DNA of 64,000 bases from Hymenobacter convexus. GTDB lineage: Bacteria > Bacteroidota > Bacteroidia > Cytophagales > Hymenobacteraceae. Shown piece by piece: positions 16,616 to 24,789 of the stretch. The DNA lies in assembly GCF_030580955.1 (NCBI RefSeq), contig NZ_JAUQON010000001.1:248001-312000 (forward strand), given 5' to 3'. The first letter of the stretch is position 1, and the number at the start of each line of letters is the position of its first letter. Position numbers and translations under genes: made by a program. The notes beneath the pieces are model-generated. The model had not been told where the DNA came from, made no database searches, and saw only the letters and a list, made by a program, of their open reading frames with translations.

Positions 16616-18223
16616 CTAAAATCCGTATTTCACGCCCAGAAATACGCCGGCGCTGGTGAGCTTCACTTTGCCTGCGCCCACGCCGCCCAGGGGCAGCTTC
16701 GCGTAGGGCTCGGCCTGCAGGCGCCAGTGCTGGCCCAGGCTGCGCTCGTAACCAGCCGACAGGTTGAGGACGCTGAATAAGTGGTGGTTGGCATTGACCA
16801 AGCCCGGCATTTCCCAGAGTTTATTTTCGCCGCCTTCCCGGTAATCGTAGCTGTAATTTTCGCGGTGCATGAAGAAAGACGACAGGCCCACTGTGCCAAA
16901 CCACCGGGCGTTGTCCCGCACCACGGCATCGTAGCGCAGGTTCAGGGGCACGTCGAGCACGGTGCATTTGCCTTCCACCCAGTCAAAGTCGCGGGTTTGG
17001 GCGCGTGGGTAGTTCGTCCAGTCATAGTCGTTGCGCCGGGCGTAGTATTCCTTGTTGCCCCGCAACAGGCCGGTGCTGATGCGCAGCCGGTTGCTGAGTT
17101 GGTATTCCAGCGTTAGCCCCAAGTTCAGGAGCGGCCGCTCCACGCTGGCAAACCGCACGGTGCTCACATCCGGCGCCCCCACCAGCCCGATGAAGAAGCG
17201 CGGCTGACGTGCAATGGCTACCGGCACCGCCTCGGCGGCCCCCTTCGCCAGCGGCGTCGGCAGTGGCCCGGCAGTGGCCAGCGTCAGGCTCACCGCAACC
17301 GGCGCCAGCGGCGCATTGTCGGCCCGGGCAGAAGTTACAGATTCAGTACTCAAAGCCACGGTGCCAGCCGATTGACTGGAGGCGGTAATTCCTTCATCAG
17401 TAGCATTATTGGTAGTGCTTGTCACCGCCGGGTAGCGACCTGTCGTTGGCTTGGTCGCTTCGTTGCCGCCGGCAAGGGTGGCGTTGCGGCGGCGCGTATT
17501 TTTTTCAGTGAAAGCAACGCGTTCAGTTAAAGCAACGCGGCTGGCCACGTTTGAGGCAGTGGCAAGGCGCGCCGCCGCCCGCGCTTCGGTTGGCTTGATG
17601 CGTGCTTGCCCTTCAGGTGTTGCCGCTGGAGCAAAAGCCAGCGGTCGATGGGCGGTTTGGCGGTTTTCTGCCAACGGCCGGCTTTGCGAAATGTGCTTGG
17701 AGGCCACCGCAGCGGCCAATAACTGGCGTCCTGCGGGGGCCGGTATCCGGGCCGCCGGCGTCATGGGCTTGGGCGTAATCAGGGCCGAGGCTGTGGCCAT
17801 TGGCTCAACAGGGGCTGGTGCTGCAGCGGGCGCAGCGCTTTTCGCAACCGGCGCAACCGCCGTCGCTGTCGGAGCTGTGGTTGGGGCAACTAGTGCCCTG
17901 CCATCGCGGCGTGTTTCGGGGCCAGACGCCGAGCGTGCCGGCGCCGAGACAGCCACACGCTCGGTGGCCGCAGTAGCGGCAACTGCAGAGGAAGCAGCCA
18001 GTCCGGTGGGTTTCCAGAGCAACCAGCCCAAGCCCACAAGGGCGACAATGAGCACTTCGAGCGCGACAAAACGCCACATCTTGCGGCGCACGGTACGCGC
18101 CACTTCCTCTTTGTCAAGCTGGGTTTCCAGGCGCAGCCAGGCGTCCAGCGGAAATGGCGCGGGCTCCGGCTCCGGTGGGTTCAGCCGTTGGAATGCGTTA
18201 TCAATATCGTTATCCGACCACAT
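16616..18223 (-). CDS. Single-pass membrane protein with long linker and C-terminal beta-barrel-like domain, next to ECF sigma factor
   Basis: A 535-residue protein. Residues 1-48 are acidic then basic and cytosolic-looking (DNDIDNAFQRLNPPEPEP, DKEEVARTVRRKMWRF); residues 50-70 are a transmembrane helix (VALEVLIVALVGLGWLLW); residues 75-345 are an Ala/Thr/Pro-rich disordered linker; and residues 355-535 read as an outer-membrane barrel domain (GLTLEYQLSNRLRISTGLL, YDAVVRDNARWFGTVGLS, GVFLGVKYGF). Its start lies inside the 3' end of the sigma-factor gene (14-base overlap), implying translational coupling. The layout suggests an anti-sigma or envelope sensor linking inner membrane and outer envelope, but no recognised anti-sigma domain is seen, so this is inference. 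Confidence 0.75.
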   Translation of the reverse strand: MWSDNDIDNAFQRLNPPEPEPAPFPLDAWLRLETQLDKEEVARTVRRKMWRFVALEVLIVALVGLGWLLWKPTGLAASSAVAATAATERVAVSAPARSASGPETRRDGRALVAPTTAPTATAVAPVAKSAAPAAAPAPVEPMATASALITPKPMTPAARIPAPAGRQLLAAAVASKHISQSRPLAENRQTAHRPLAFAPAATPEGQARIKPTEARAAARLATASNVASRVALTERVAFTEKNTRRRNATLAGGNEATKPTTGRYPAVTSTTNNATDEGITASSQSAGTVALSTESVTSARADNAPLAPVAVSLTLATAGPLPTPLAKGAAEAVPVAIARQPRFFIGLVGAPDVSTVRFASVERPLLNLGLTLEYQLSNRLRISTGLLRGNKEYYARRNDYDWTNYPRAQTRDFDWVEGKCTVLDVPLNLRYDAVVRDNARWFGTVGLSSFFMHRENYSYDYREGGENKLWEMPGLVNANHHLFSVLNLSAGYERSLGQHWRLQAEPYAKLPLGGVGAGKVKLTSAGVFLGVKYGF

Positions 18224-18824
18224 AGCGGGCTGTTGAAATAGAAGTCATTTGGGCCAGCATAACCCGCAAATGGGCGCGGGCTTTAAATAAATTGGACTTG
18301 GATGTGCCCACCGAAATGTGCAGTTGCTCCGCGATTTCCTCGTGGCCAAAGCCGTCAATCGCCGCGAGGTTGAACACCGCCCGGTAGGCCGGGGGCAGGC
18401 GCTGCACCAGGCCCAGCAGCTCGTCGTAGCTCAGTGTGTCGAGGGGCGTGGCGGCCTGGTCGGCCTGGTTCAGGGTCACGTCGTCGAGCTCCTGCTGGTG
18501 CTGGTGGCGCTCGTTGGCGCGGTAGTGGTCAATGGCCGTGTGAATCATGATGCGCTTGAGCCAGCCCCGGAACGAGCCCAGCACATCCTCCGGGTGGCGG
18601 GTGGCATCAAAGCGGTATAAGTCGCGGAATACTTTCAGAAAACCGTCGTTGGCCGCTTCCAGGGCTTGGTCACGGTCGCGGGCGTAGCGCAGGCAAATGC
18701 TCATGGCGAAGCCGTGAAACTGGCCGTAGAGGCGGCGCTGGGCCACCCGGTCCTGCCGTTGGCAGGCCACCAGCAGCTCCGGCAGCGTTGGGGGAGCAGA
18801 AGAAGGAGAGGAGATATGCAGCAT
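18210..18824 (-). CDS. ECF RNA polymerase sigma factor
   Basis: A sigma-70 family ECF factor of 204 residues from the preferred start at 18824 (MLHISSPSSAPPTLPELL); the frame extends to 18890, but that extension runs up against the secDF terminator. Region 2 is RLYGQFHGFAMSICLRYARDRDQALEAANDGFLKVFRDLYRFD, and region 4 is LPPAYRAVFNLAAIDGFGHEEIAEQLHISVGTSKSNLFKARAHLR with its helix-turn-helix. This class directs RNA polymerase to envelope or stress genes in response to a membrane partner. The downstream gene overlaps its last 14 bases and encodes a membrane-spanning protein, the likely partner. Confidence 0.93.
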   Translation of the reverse strand: MLHISSPSSAPPTLPELLVACQRQDRVAQRRLYGQFHGFAMSICLRYARDRDQALEAANDGFLKVFRDLYRFDATRHPEDVLGSFRGWLKRIMIHTAIDHYRANERHQHQQELDDVTLNQADQAATPLDTLSYDELLGLVQRLPPAYRAVFNLAAIDGFGHEEIAEQLHISVGTSKSNLFKARAHLRVMLAQMTSISTARYVVG

Positions 18825-18891
18825 AAGCGGCAATTGGGAGGGCTTCACTAGACCACTCGGAAGATAAGCAAAATCGGTTGCCCGGCGCATA

Positions 18892-18922
18892 AAAAAAGCC
18901 CGGCACAGGGCCGGGCTTTTTT
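18892..18922 (-). terminator. Terminator after secDF
   Basis: AAAAAAGCCCGG and CCGGGCTTTTTT form a 12-bp stem with a 7-base loop, 31 bases past the secDF stop. The symmetry allows function on both strands. Confidence 0.85.
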
Positions 18923-18952
18923 AGTTTGTTCGCAGCCGAGGGCCGCAAGCCA

Positions 18953-21949
18953 TTACACGTTGGCCTGGCTCAGCTTGGGGGTGCCGGCGTCCACGCCGGT
19001 CACGTCCTCGCCGCGGGCGAGGCGCTCCCGCTCCTCTTTCTTGCCGTAGGTGTCGAGGATAATCGGGGTGGCGATGAACAGCGACGAGTACGTGCCGAAA
19101 ATCACGCCGATAATCATGGCGAAGGAGAACGAGCGCAGGGTTTCGCCACCAAACACGTACATCACAAACACCACCAGGAACACCGTGGTGAACGTAATCA
19201 TGGTGCGCGAGAAGGTTGAGTTCAGGGCAGGGTTCACCACCTGGGCGAAGGTCAGCTTGGGGTTCTCCCGCAGGTATTCGCGAATCCGGTCGTAGATAAC
19301 CACTGTGTCGTTCATCGAGAAGCCGATAACCGTGAGCAGCGCCGCCACGAAAATCTGGTCCATTTCGTAGTTGGCGCCGAAGAGGCGGGCAATCGGGAAG
19401 GCGGCAATCACGAGCAGGGCGTCGTGGAACAGAGCCACAACGGCGGCCATCGAGTACTGCCACTTCTCAAAGCGGAACAACACATACACGAAAATGCCCA
19501 GCAGCGTCAGGCCCAGCGAGAGCACCGAAGTGCGCTTGATGTCGTCGGCAATGGTGGCGCCCACTTTCGAGGTCGACTTGATAACCGGGGCATCGGCGCT
19601 GTAGGCTTGCAGGCCCTGGTTGAGGGCCGCCACTACTTTGGCGTCGGCGGCGGGGCTTTCGTCTTCGGCCAGGTAGCCGGTGGTAATGCGCAGGCGGTCG
19701 GGCGAGCCGTACTGTTTCACTTCGAGGCCGGCGTCCTGGAACGAGGGACGGATTTTGTCGGCCACGTCAGAGGCGACCATCGTCTTGTTGAAGTCTACCA
19801 CGTAGGCACGGCCGCCTTTGAAGTCCACGCCCAGGTTCGGACCACCTTGGTAGGCCATCAGCGCGAAGCCGACGATGATGAACACAGTCGAGAAGGTATA
19901 AGCCAGCTTGCGCTTGCCCACGATGTCGAAGTTCAGGTTCTTGAACAGGTTGCGCGAAATCGCGGTGCTGAAGGTCATCGGGTGATTCTCGTTGCCCTTC
20001 ACCATCCACTCGATGATGAGGCGCGACACGAACACGGCCGACAGGAACGAGGTGAGTACGCCGATACCCAGCGTGATGGCGAAGTTTTGCACCGGGCCCG
20101 TGCCGAAAAAGCCGAGAATCACGGCAATCAACATGGTGGTCACGTTCGAGTCAAAAATGGCCGAGAAAGCGCGCGAGTAACCTTTGTTGATGGCGTCGGT
20201 CAGGCTGAGCCCGTGGTCCAATTCCTCCCGAATCCGTTCGAAAATCAGTACGTTGGCGTCCACCGAAGTGCCCATCACCAGAATCAGGCCGGCGATGCCG
20301 GGCAGGGTGAGGGCTGTGCCGAACTGGGCCAATACACCCAAAATCAGGAAGATGTTGAAGAGCAGGGCGATGTCGGCCACAATACCGGCGCGGCCGTAGT
20401 AGAACGCCATAAAGAGCATGATAATTACCACGCCGGCCAGCGACGAGTACAGGCCCTGGTTGATGGCTTCCTTGCCGAGCGACGGACCTACTACCGCCTC
20501 TTCCACAATGCGCGTGGGAGCGGGCAGCTTACCGGCCTTCAGCTGGTTGGCCAAATCCTGGGTGTCTTCAATCTGGAAGCTGCCCGTGATGCTCGTGCCG
20601 CCGCCCGTGATTTCGCCCTGCACCACCGGCGCCGAGCACACGTAATCGTCGAGCACCATGGCCACCTGGCGGCCGATGTTGGCGGCCGTCATCTTGGCCC
20701 ACTTGCGCGAGCCGGCGGGGGTCATGTTCATCAGCACTTCGGGCTGGCCGCTCTGGCCGATGTCGGCGCGCGCGTCGTTCACGGCTTCGCCGCTGAGCAT
20801 GGGCACGCCGTCGCGGGTTTTGCGCACCGGAATCAGCTCCAGGTACTCCTGCTTGTCGATGGTGGTGGGCTTCAGGCTCCAGAGCAGGGCCAGGGTGGGG
20901 GGCAGGGTGGCTTTGGCTTCGGGCGAACGCAGGATGGTGTTCATCGCGGCGGTGTCGCGCAGGTTCACGCCCAGGCGGCCGGGCATGGTGAAGAGCTTCG
21001 ACAGCACGCCGGGCTTGTTGGCGTTGGCCGAATCAGCGGCCGTTTTGCCGGCTTTGGTCTTCTTGGCCAGCTGGGCGGCCAGCGAGGTCGAGTCGCCGGT
21101 TGCGGCGGCCGTAGCCGTGGTGTCGGTAGTGGGGGTAGCAGCGGCGGCGGGGGCAGCCTTGGCGGCAGCCAGCTTAGCCGAGAGCTGCTGGTCGAGGGTC
21201 ACGAGGTAAGGGGCCACTTCGTTCTGGTTCCATACTTCCCAGAACTCCAGCTTGGCCTGGCCTTGCAGCAATTTGCGCACGCGGTCGGGGTTATCCACGC
21301 CGGGCAATTCGATTTGCAGACGGCCGGTGCCTTTCACGCGCTGAATGCTGGGCTGGTTCACGCCGAACTTGTCGACGCGGGTGCGCAGGATATTGAACGA
21401 GCGGTCGATGGCTTCTTCCACTTCCTTGTCGATGGCGCCAATCACCTTCTCGTTCGAGGAGTTGATGTCGATGCCGCGGCTCTTGTTGGTGGTGTTGGCG
21501 AAGATGGTGGCCAGCGGTTTGCTGGGCGCCAGACGCTGGTAGGCCTGGGCAAACAGCGTGGTGAAGGGCGTGCTGGAGTTCACCTTCTGGGCCTCCTGGG
21601 CATCGGCCAGGGCCTTGTTGAAGGCGGGGTCTTTGCTGTTGCCGCTCATAGCGCGCACAATTTCCACCGGCGAAACTTCCAGCGTTACGTGCATGCCGCC
21701 TTTCAGGTCGAGGCCGAGGCCGAGCTCGCTCTGGCGCACCTCACGGTAGGTGAAGGGGCCGAACACCGGCGCCCGCCACACGGAATCGAGGTAGTGCTGG
21801 CGCTCGCCTTCGTTAAGCTTGCCGTTCTTGGTGGCGTAAGCCACAGCTTTCTGCTGCACCCCGCGCGAGACGTAGGTGAAGAACAGAAAGTACGCGCACA
21901 ACGCCGTGACGACGACGGTAAGCGCGATGATTAATCCTTTGTTACGCAT
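18953..21949 (-). CDS. secDF: Fused SecD-SecF protein translocase component
   Basis: A 998-residue fusion of SecD and SecF, the membrane proteins that use the proton gradient to pull exported proteins through SecYEG. The N-terminal TM helix (GLIIALTVVVTALCAYFLFFTYV) is followed by LGLDLKGGMHVTLEV, the SecD P1 domain, an Ala-rich insert near residues 255-305, and the SecD membrane block with GTSVDANVLIFERIREEL. The SecF half begins about residue 660 with FNFDIVGKRKLAYTFS-type sequence and GVDFKGGRAYVVDF, and contains GFSMNDTVVIYDRIREYLREN. The fusion is normal for Bacteroidota. It is monocistronic, with a terminator at 18892-18922 and an imperfect inverted repeat upstream. Confidence 0.97.
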   Translation of the reverse strand: MRNKGLIIALTVVVTALCAYFLFFTYVSRGVQQKAVAYATKNGKLNEGERQHYLDSVWRAPVFGPFTYREVRQSELGLGLDLKGGMHVTLEVSPVEIVRAMSGNSKDPAFNKALADAQEAQKVNSSTPFTTLFAQAYQRLAPSKPLATIFANTTNKSRGIDINSSNEKVIGAIDKEVEEAIDRSFNILRTRVDKFGVNQPSIQRVKGTGRLQIELPGVDNPDRVRKLLQGQAKLEFWEVWNQNEVAPYLVTLDQQLSAKLAAAKAAPAAAATPTTDTTATAAATGDSTSLAAQLAKKTKAGKTAADSANANKPGVLSKLFTMPGRLGVNLRDTAAMNTILRSPEAKATLPPTLALLWSLKPTTIDKQEYLELIPVRKTRDGVPMLSGEAVNDARADIGQSGQPEVLMNMTPAGSRKWAKMTAANIGRQVAMVLDDYVCSAPVVQGEITGGGTSITGSFQIEDTQDLANQLKAGKLPAPTRIVEEAVVGPSLGKEAINQGLYSSLAGVVIIMLFMAFYYGRAGIVADIALLFNIFLILGVLAQFGTALTLPGIAGLILVMGTSVDANVLIFERIREELDHGLSLTDAINKGYSRAFSAIFDSNVTTMLIAVILGFFGTGPVQNFAITLGIGVLTSFLSAVFVSRLIIEWMVKGNENHPMTFSTAISRNLFKNLNFDIVGKRKLAYTFSTVFIIVGFALMAYQGGPNLGVDFKGGRAYVVDFNKTMVASDVADKIRPSFQDAGLEVKQYGSPDRLRITTGYLAEDESPAADAKVVAALNQGLQAYSADAPVIKSTSKVGATIADDIKRTSVLSLGLTLLGIFVYVLFRFEKWQYSMAAVVALFHDALLVIAAFPIARLFGANYEMDQIFVAALLTVIGFSMNDTVVIYDRIREYLRENPKLTFAQVVNPALNSTFSRTMITFTTVFLVVFVMYVFGGETLRSFSFAMIIGVIFGTYSSLFIATPIILDTYGKKEERERLARGEDVTGVDAGTPKLSQANV

Positions 21950-21957
21950 TATTTAAA

Positions 21958-22117
21958 AGTGTTGAGTTTTGAATGTTGAGGGTTGAATTCTCGCCATTGA
22001 CAGCGGAGAATAAGCGAATCGAATAAGGGGGGAAGTGGAAAAGGGTTGAATGCTGCGTGAGCCATCTGCCGTCCGGCAAAAGCGCACTCAACAGTCAACC
22101 CTCAAAACTCAACACTT
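21958..22117. repeat. Imperfect inverted repeat upstream of secDF
   Basis: GTGTTGAGTTTTGA near 21958 and the following GGGTTGA recur inverted at 22089-22117 as TCAACCCTCAAAACTCAACA; the left copy has a 7-base insertion (ATGTTGA). About 100 bases lie between the arms. Confidence 0.65.
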
Positions 22118-22119
22118 CA

Positions 22120-22485
22120 CTAAGGGGCCTGCGGCGAGAGGGCCACGGCCAGCAGCCGCGCCCGAAACACCTCGCCCGCCCGGATGCCGGCCCGCAGGCG
22201 CGGCACGGCCAGGGCCTGGCGCAGGGTGGGCAGCCAGGTAGCGGCCAGCGCCGGCAGCGGCAGCCAGGCCGTAGCCAGCGGCGCCACAAAGTGCTTGGCC
22301 GAGCCCGTGGCTTCCAGCAGCACCTTTTGCTTCACCACCGTGGCGCGGGTAAACCGCGCATCGCCTTTGCCTACGGGGCGCAGCACACTCACGGCGCGTT
22401 GGTTCAGGCCCAGCACCAGCAGCACCGTAGCGGCGAGCAGGGCAAAGCGGAGCGAGAACCAAAAACGGGAGAGCAGAGCCAGCAT
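22120..22485 (-). CDS. Small hydrophobic protein, unknown function
   Basis: The frame is open to 22674, but the preferred start is the Met at 22485 (MLALLSRFWFSLRFALLAATVLLVLGLNQ), because a good promoter lies just upstream at 22504-22535. The 121-residue product has one N-terminal membrane helix (or uncleaved signal), a middle part FTRATVVKQKVLLEATGSAKHFVAPLATAW and a basic, Leu/Ala-rich end. No family was recognised. It is transcribed away from the IS3 remnant and ends about 170 bases before the secDF start on the same strand, so it could be read through into secDF. Confidence 0.6.
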   Translation of the reverse strand: MLALLSRFWFSLRFALLAATVLLVLGLNQRAVSVLRPVGKGDARFTRATVVKQKVLLEATGSAKHFVAPLATAWLPLPALAATWLPTLRQALAVPRLRAGIRAGEVFRARLLAVALSPQAP

Positions 22486-22503
22486 GGGTATGTACGGGGT
22501 CTG

Positions 22504-22535
22504 CAAAGATACCATTCTGAGGGGAATGCGGGCAA
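22504..22535 (-). promoter_or_regulatory. Bacteroidota promoter for the small gene at 22120-22485
   Basis: Read on the minus strand: TTG (complement of 22533-22535), 21 bases, then TATCTTTG (complement of 22504-22511), a perfect TAnnTTTG box. Confidence 0.7.
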
Positions 22536-22704
22536 GGGGGAGAGCGTCGGCCAAAAAAAACGCCTTGCAGGCATGTAAACCAGAATTGCAAGCGTGGAGA
22601 ACAAAGTCGCAACTGAGATGCTGTAGGCAAGGCGGACAGAAGCAGGACGTATATGTCTTCTGAAATGACAGCAAAAAAGAGCGGGGCGCCGCCCGACAAA
22701 CGGC

Positions 22705-23006
22705 GTGAACTACGACGAAGCATTCAAGGCCGAAGCCCTGCGCCTGGCTTCGGAAAGCCGCGGCATCAAAAAGCCCTGGTCATCTTCGGCCAGCCCGGGA
22801 AGCTGCCCACGCCGAATCGTTTTGGAGCCGCTTCGAGGCTGAGCTGCTCGACGGGGGCCGCTTCCCCGGGCTGGCCAAAGCACGGCTCGAAATCAGTCAC
22901 CACGTGGTGGACTACAACGGAGCGACGCTACCCAGCGCTCGGTTACCGTACCCCCAACCACTTCGAAACCCATCTTCAAACAACGTCCCAACGCCGCCCG
23001 GCTTAG
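22705..23006 (+). pseudogene. Remnant of an IS3-family transposase (OrfA start joined to OrfB end)
   Basis: Bases from 22705 read VNYDEAFKAEALRLASESRG, the usual N terminus of IS3-type OrfA. After a short unrelated bridge, the frame from about 22806 reads HAESFWSRFEAELLDG and then LAKARLEISHHVVDYN, the C-terminal part of OrfB, and after a shift to the third frame near 22919 it ends ERRYPALGYRTPNHFETHLQ with a stop at 23004-23006. The whole catalytic DDE centre is missing and three frames are needed, so this is a deletion-worn fossil. No clear terminal inverted repeats were found. It borders the pyrB-pyrC/purE-purK block on the left. Confidence 0.8.
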
Positions 23007-23398
23007 CCAGACCTCCTCAGTGCAGCGGTGCACGGGCTTTGGCTACGAAGGCCCGGCGCTCGTGCGCCGGATTAACAAGGCGTTGGCGCGGGGTGGCATT
23101 GCTTTGAGAACCGGTTGGTTTCTTCGCCAGGACCTCGCCATGCTTCCAGTACAACGGCAGCGTAATCGAACCCAATGAGATGGGCTGCCTGCCACCGGAA
23201 AGCAATGGTTCGCCCACTGAGCCGGCGGAATAAAGAGCTAAAGTTAGGGTAGATGGTGCTTGCAAAGCAATTGGTTACGCAAGCCGTAATTTTTTTAGGC
23301 GGCGAAAAGAACGACGAAAAGAGCGTGGTTTAGCCGGTTAGGTCGGAAATAAAAGTTGAGAAAACCGGTGCAAAAAATAACTTAACATGACCGGTGAA
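23007..23398. other. Gene-free stretch between IS3 remnant and pyr promoter
   Basis: About 390 bases. A minus-strand frame (23017-23265) is open but has no recognisable family or promoter. The last 120 bases are AT-richer. I see no RNA gene, repeat or intact reading frame that I can support. Confidence 0.5.
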
Positions 23399-23427
23399 TT
23401 GCCGGGCTTAACAATTCCGTATTTTTG
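23399..23427 (+). promoter_or_regulatory. Bacteroidota promoter for the pyrB leader
   Basis: TTG at 23399-23401, an 18-base spacer, then TATTTTTG at 23420-23427, a perfect TAnnTTTG box. This is one of the best promoters in the window and starts a leader of about 300 bases before pyrB. Confidence 0.8.
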
Positions 23428-23431
23428 CGGC

Positions 23432-23635
23432 ATGCTTCAACCCAAACACCTGTTGATGAAGCGCGGGGCCCTGCTCAGCCGGGAACCGCGGGAGGGCCGG
23501 AAGGTCGTTGCTGCCATTGGGTCCCCCGATTTTGACGCTATTATTTCCGTTGTTTTTTCTGCCGGTTGCTCCATTACCGTTTCGGATTTCGAAACGGTTT
23601 TTTTATGCCCGTTGAGTTTGTCAGCCGCCCCGTAG
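23432..23635 (+). CDS. Putative pyrB leader peptide
   Basis: A 67-codon frame starting MLQPKHLLMKRGALLSRE, five bases below the promoter box, and running straight through the terminator hairpin at 23576-23604 to a stop 31 bases beyond it. The product has no recognisable domain. Its value is its position: in enterobacterial pyrBI, a leader peptide crosses a U-rich pause region and an attenuator so that translating ribosomes block termination when UTP is low. Here a T-rich stretch (23539-23558) precedes the hairpin in the same order. The protein itself is probably not functional; the frame may be regulatory. Confidence 0.45.
   Translation: MLQPKHLLMKRGALLSREPREGRKVVAAIGSPDFDAIISVVFSAGCSITVSDFETVFLCPLSLSAAP
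23576..23604 (+). terminator. Attenuator-like terminator in the pyrB leader
   Basis: ACCGTTTCG, loop GATTT, CGAAACGGT, then a 7-base T-tract: a textbook intrinsic terminator about 130 bases before pyrB and within the leader frame. No gene ends here, so it most likely controls entry into pyrB. Confidence 0.75.
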
Positions 23636-23735
23636 CCAAGCACATCGCATCACGCAAATGCGGGGTGAGCGCAGCCACTACCGCTCGTTTTAACCGCCCC
23701 CATTCTGACCACACCCTTAATTCCTCAGCACCGGT

Positions 23736-24716
23736 ATGGCACGCAAAGACCTGCTCGACATCGCCTCCCTCCACCGTGAGGAAATCGAGTTCCTGCTCGA
23801 CCAATCCACGTCCTTTAAAAAATTATTCTCCCATTCGGTGAAGAAAATTCCCGCCCTCGAAGGGAAGTCGGTGCTCATGCTGTTCTACGAAGCCAGCACC
23901 CGAACGCACTCTTCCTTCGAGGTCGCCGCCAAACGCCTCTCGGCGGAGGTCACGAATTTCGACGTCGCCCACTCCTCCATCACCAAGGGCGAGTCGGTGC
24001 GCGAGACCATCGAGACGCTCCAGGCGATGCGGACCGACTACATCGTCGTCCGGCATAGCCACCCCGGCCTGCCCGCCATGATAGCCCGCCAAACCACGGC
24101 GTCGGTCATCAATGCCGGCGACGGGGCGCACGAGCACCCCACCCAGGCCCTGCTGGATGCCTTCACCATCCGGGAGAAATTCCCCGACCCCCGGGGCAAA
24201 AAAGTCCTCATCATCGGGGACATTCTGCACTCCCGCGTCGCGCGCTCCACCAGTACGCTGCTGCAGAAGCTGGGCGTTGAGGTCGCTTACCTCGGGCCGG
24301 GCTCGCTGGTGCCCAAATACGTCCCGACCACCATCCCCCGCTTCACCGATTACGAGGCGGCCATGGCCTGGGCACCCGATGTCGTGTACCTGCTCCGCGT
24401 GCAGATGGAGCGCCAGGACGTGCAGTTTTTCCCCAACGTCCGGGAATACCACCGGGTTTATGGCATCACCAACGACCGGCTGGCCGAAATCAGCGACAAG
24501 GGCCTTTACATCATGCATCCCGGCCCTGTAAACCGGGGGGTGGAGCTGTGCGACGCTGTGATGGACTACGAGCGCAGCCTCATCACCAACCAGGTCGAAA
24601 ACGGCATTTCTGTGCGCATGGCCGTACTCGACTGGCTCACGCCGGGCGGGGAGTTCCCGCGGCAGGAAGCGTATGCCGCACCGCAACGAGCCGGCTCACC
24701 GGTGGTGACGCCCTAA
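23736..24716 (+). CDS. pyrB: Aspartate carbamoyltransferase catalytic chain
   Basis: A 326-residue PyrB, which joins carbamoyl phosphate and aspartate in pyrimidine synthesis. The carbamoyl-phosphate loop is FYEASTRTHSSFEVAAKRL (S-T-R-T-H near residue 55), followed by KGESVRETIETLQAM, VRHSHPGLPAMIA, GDGAHEHPTQALLDAFTI and MHPGPVNRGVEL. The C-terminal tail (GGEFPRQEAYAAPQRAG) is a little longer than usual. There is no pyrI regulatory chain nearby. Codons ending in C (GTC, ATC, CTC) are used more than in neighbours, which favour GTG/CTG, and the protein reads more like verrucomicrobial-type PyrB than Bacteroidota ones to my eye; transfer is suspected. pyrC follows after 73 bases. Confidence 0.95.
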   Translation: MARKDLLDIASLHREEIEFLLDQSTSFKKLFSHSVKKIPALEGKSVLMLFYEASTRTHSSFEVAAKRLSAEVTNFDVAHSSITKGESVRETIETLQAMRTDYIVVRHSHPGLPAMIARQTTASVINAGDGAHEHPTQALLDAFTIREKFPDPRGKKVLIIGDILHSRVARSTSTLLQKLGVEVAYLGPGSLVPKYVPTTIPRFTDYEAAMAWAPDVVYLLRVQMERQDVQFFPNVREYHRVYGITNDRLAEISDKGLYIMHPGPVNRGVELCDAVMDYERSLITNQVENGISVRMAVLDWLTPGGEFPRQEAYAAPQRAGSPVVTP

Positions 24717-24789
24717 ACGCCGGACACTGCATCTGACTCCATATTTACATCTCCCATAAGCCTTACCGGTTTACCGAAATCATCACTTC

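Noticed and set aside
23017..23265. Minus-strand 82-codon frame between IS3 remnant and pyr leader
   Set aside because: No family, promoter or neighbour supports it; composition is mixed with a Pro/Ala-rich end, so it looks like chance.
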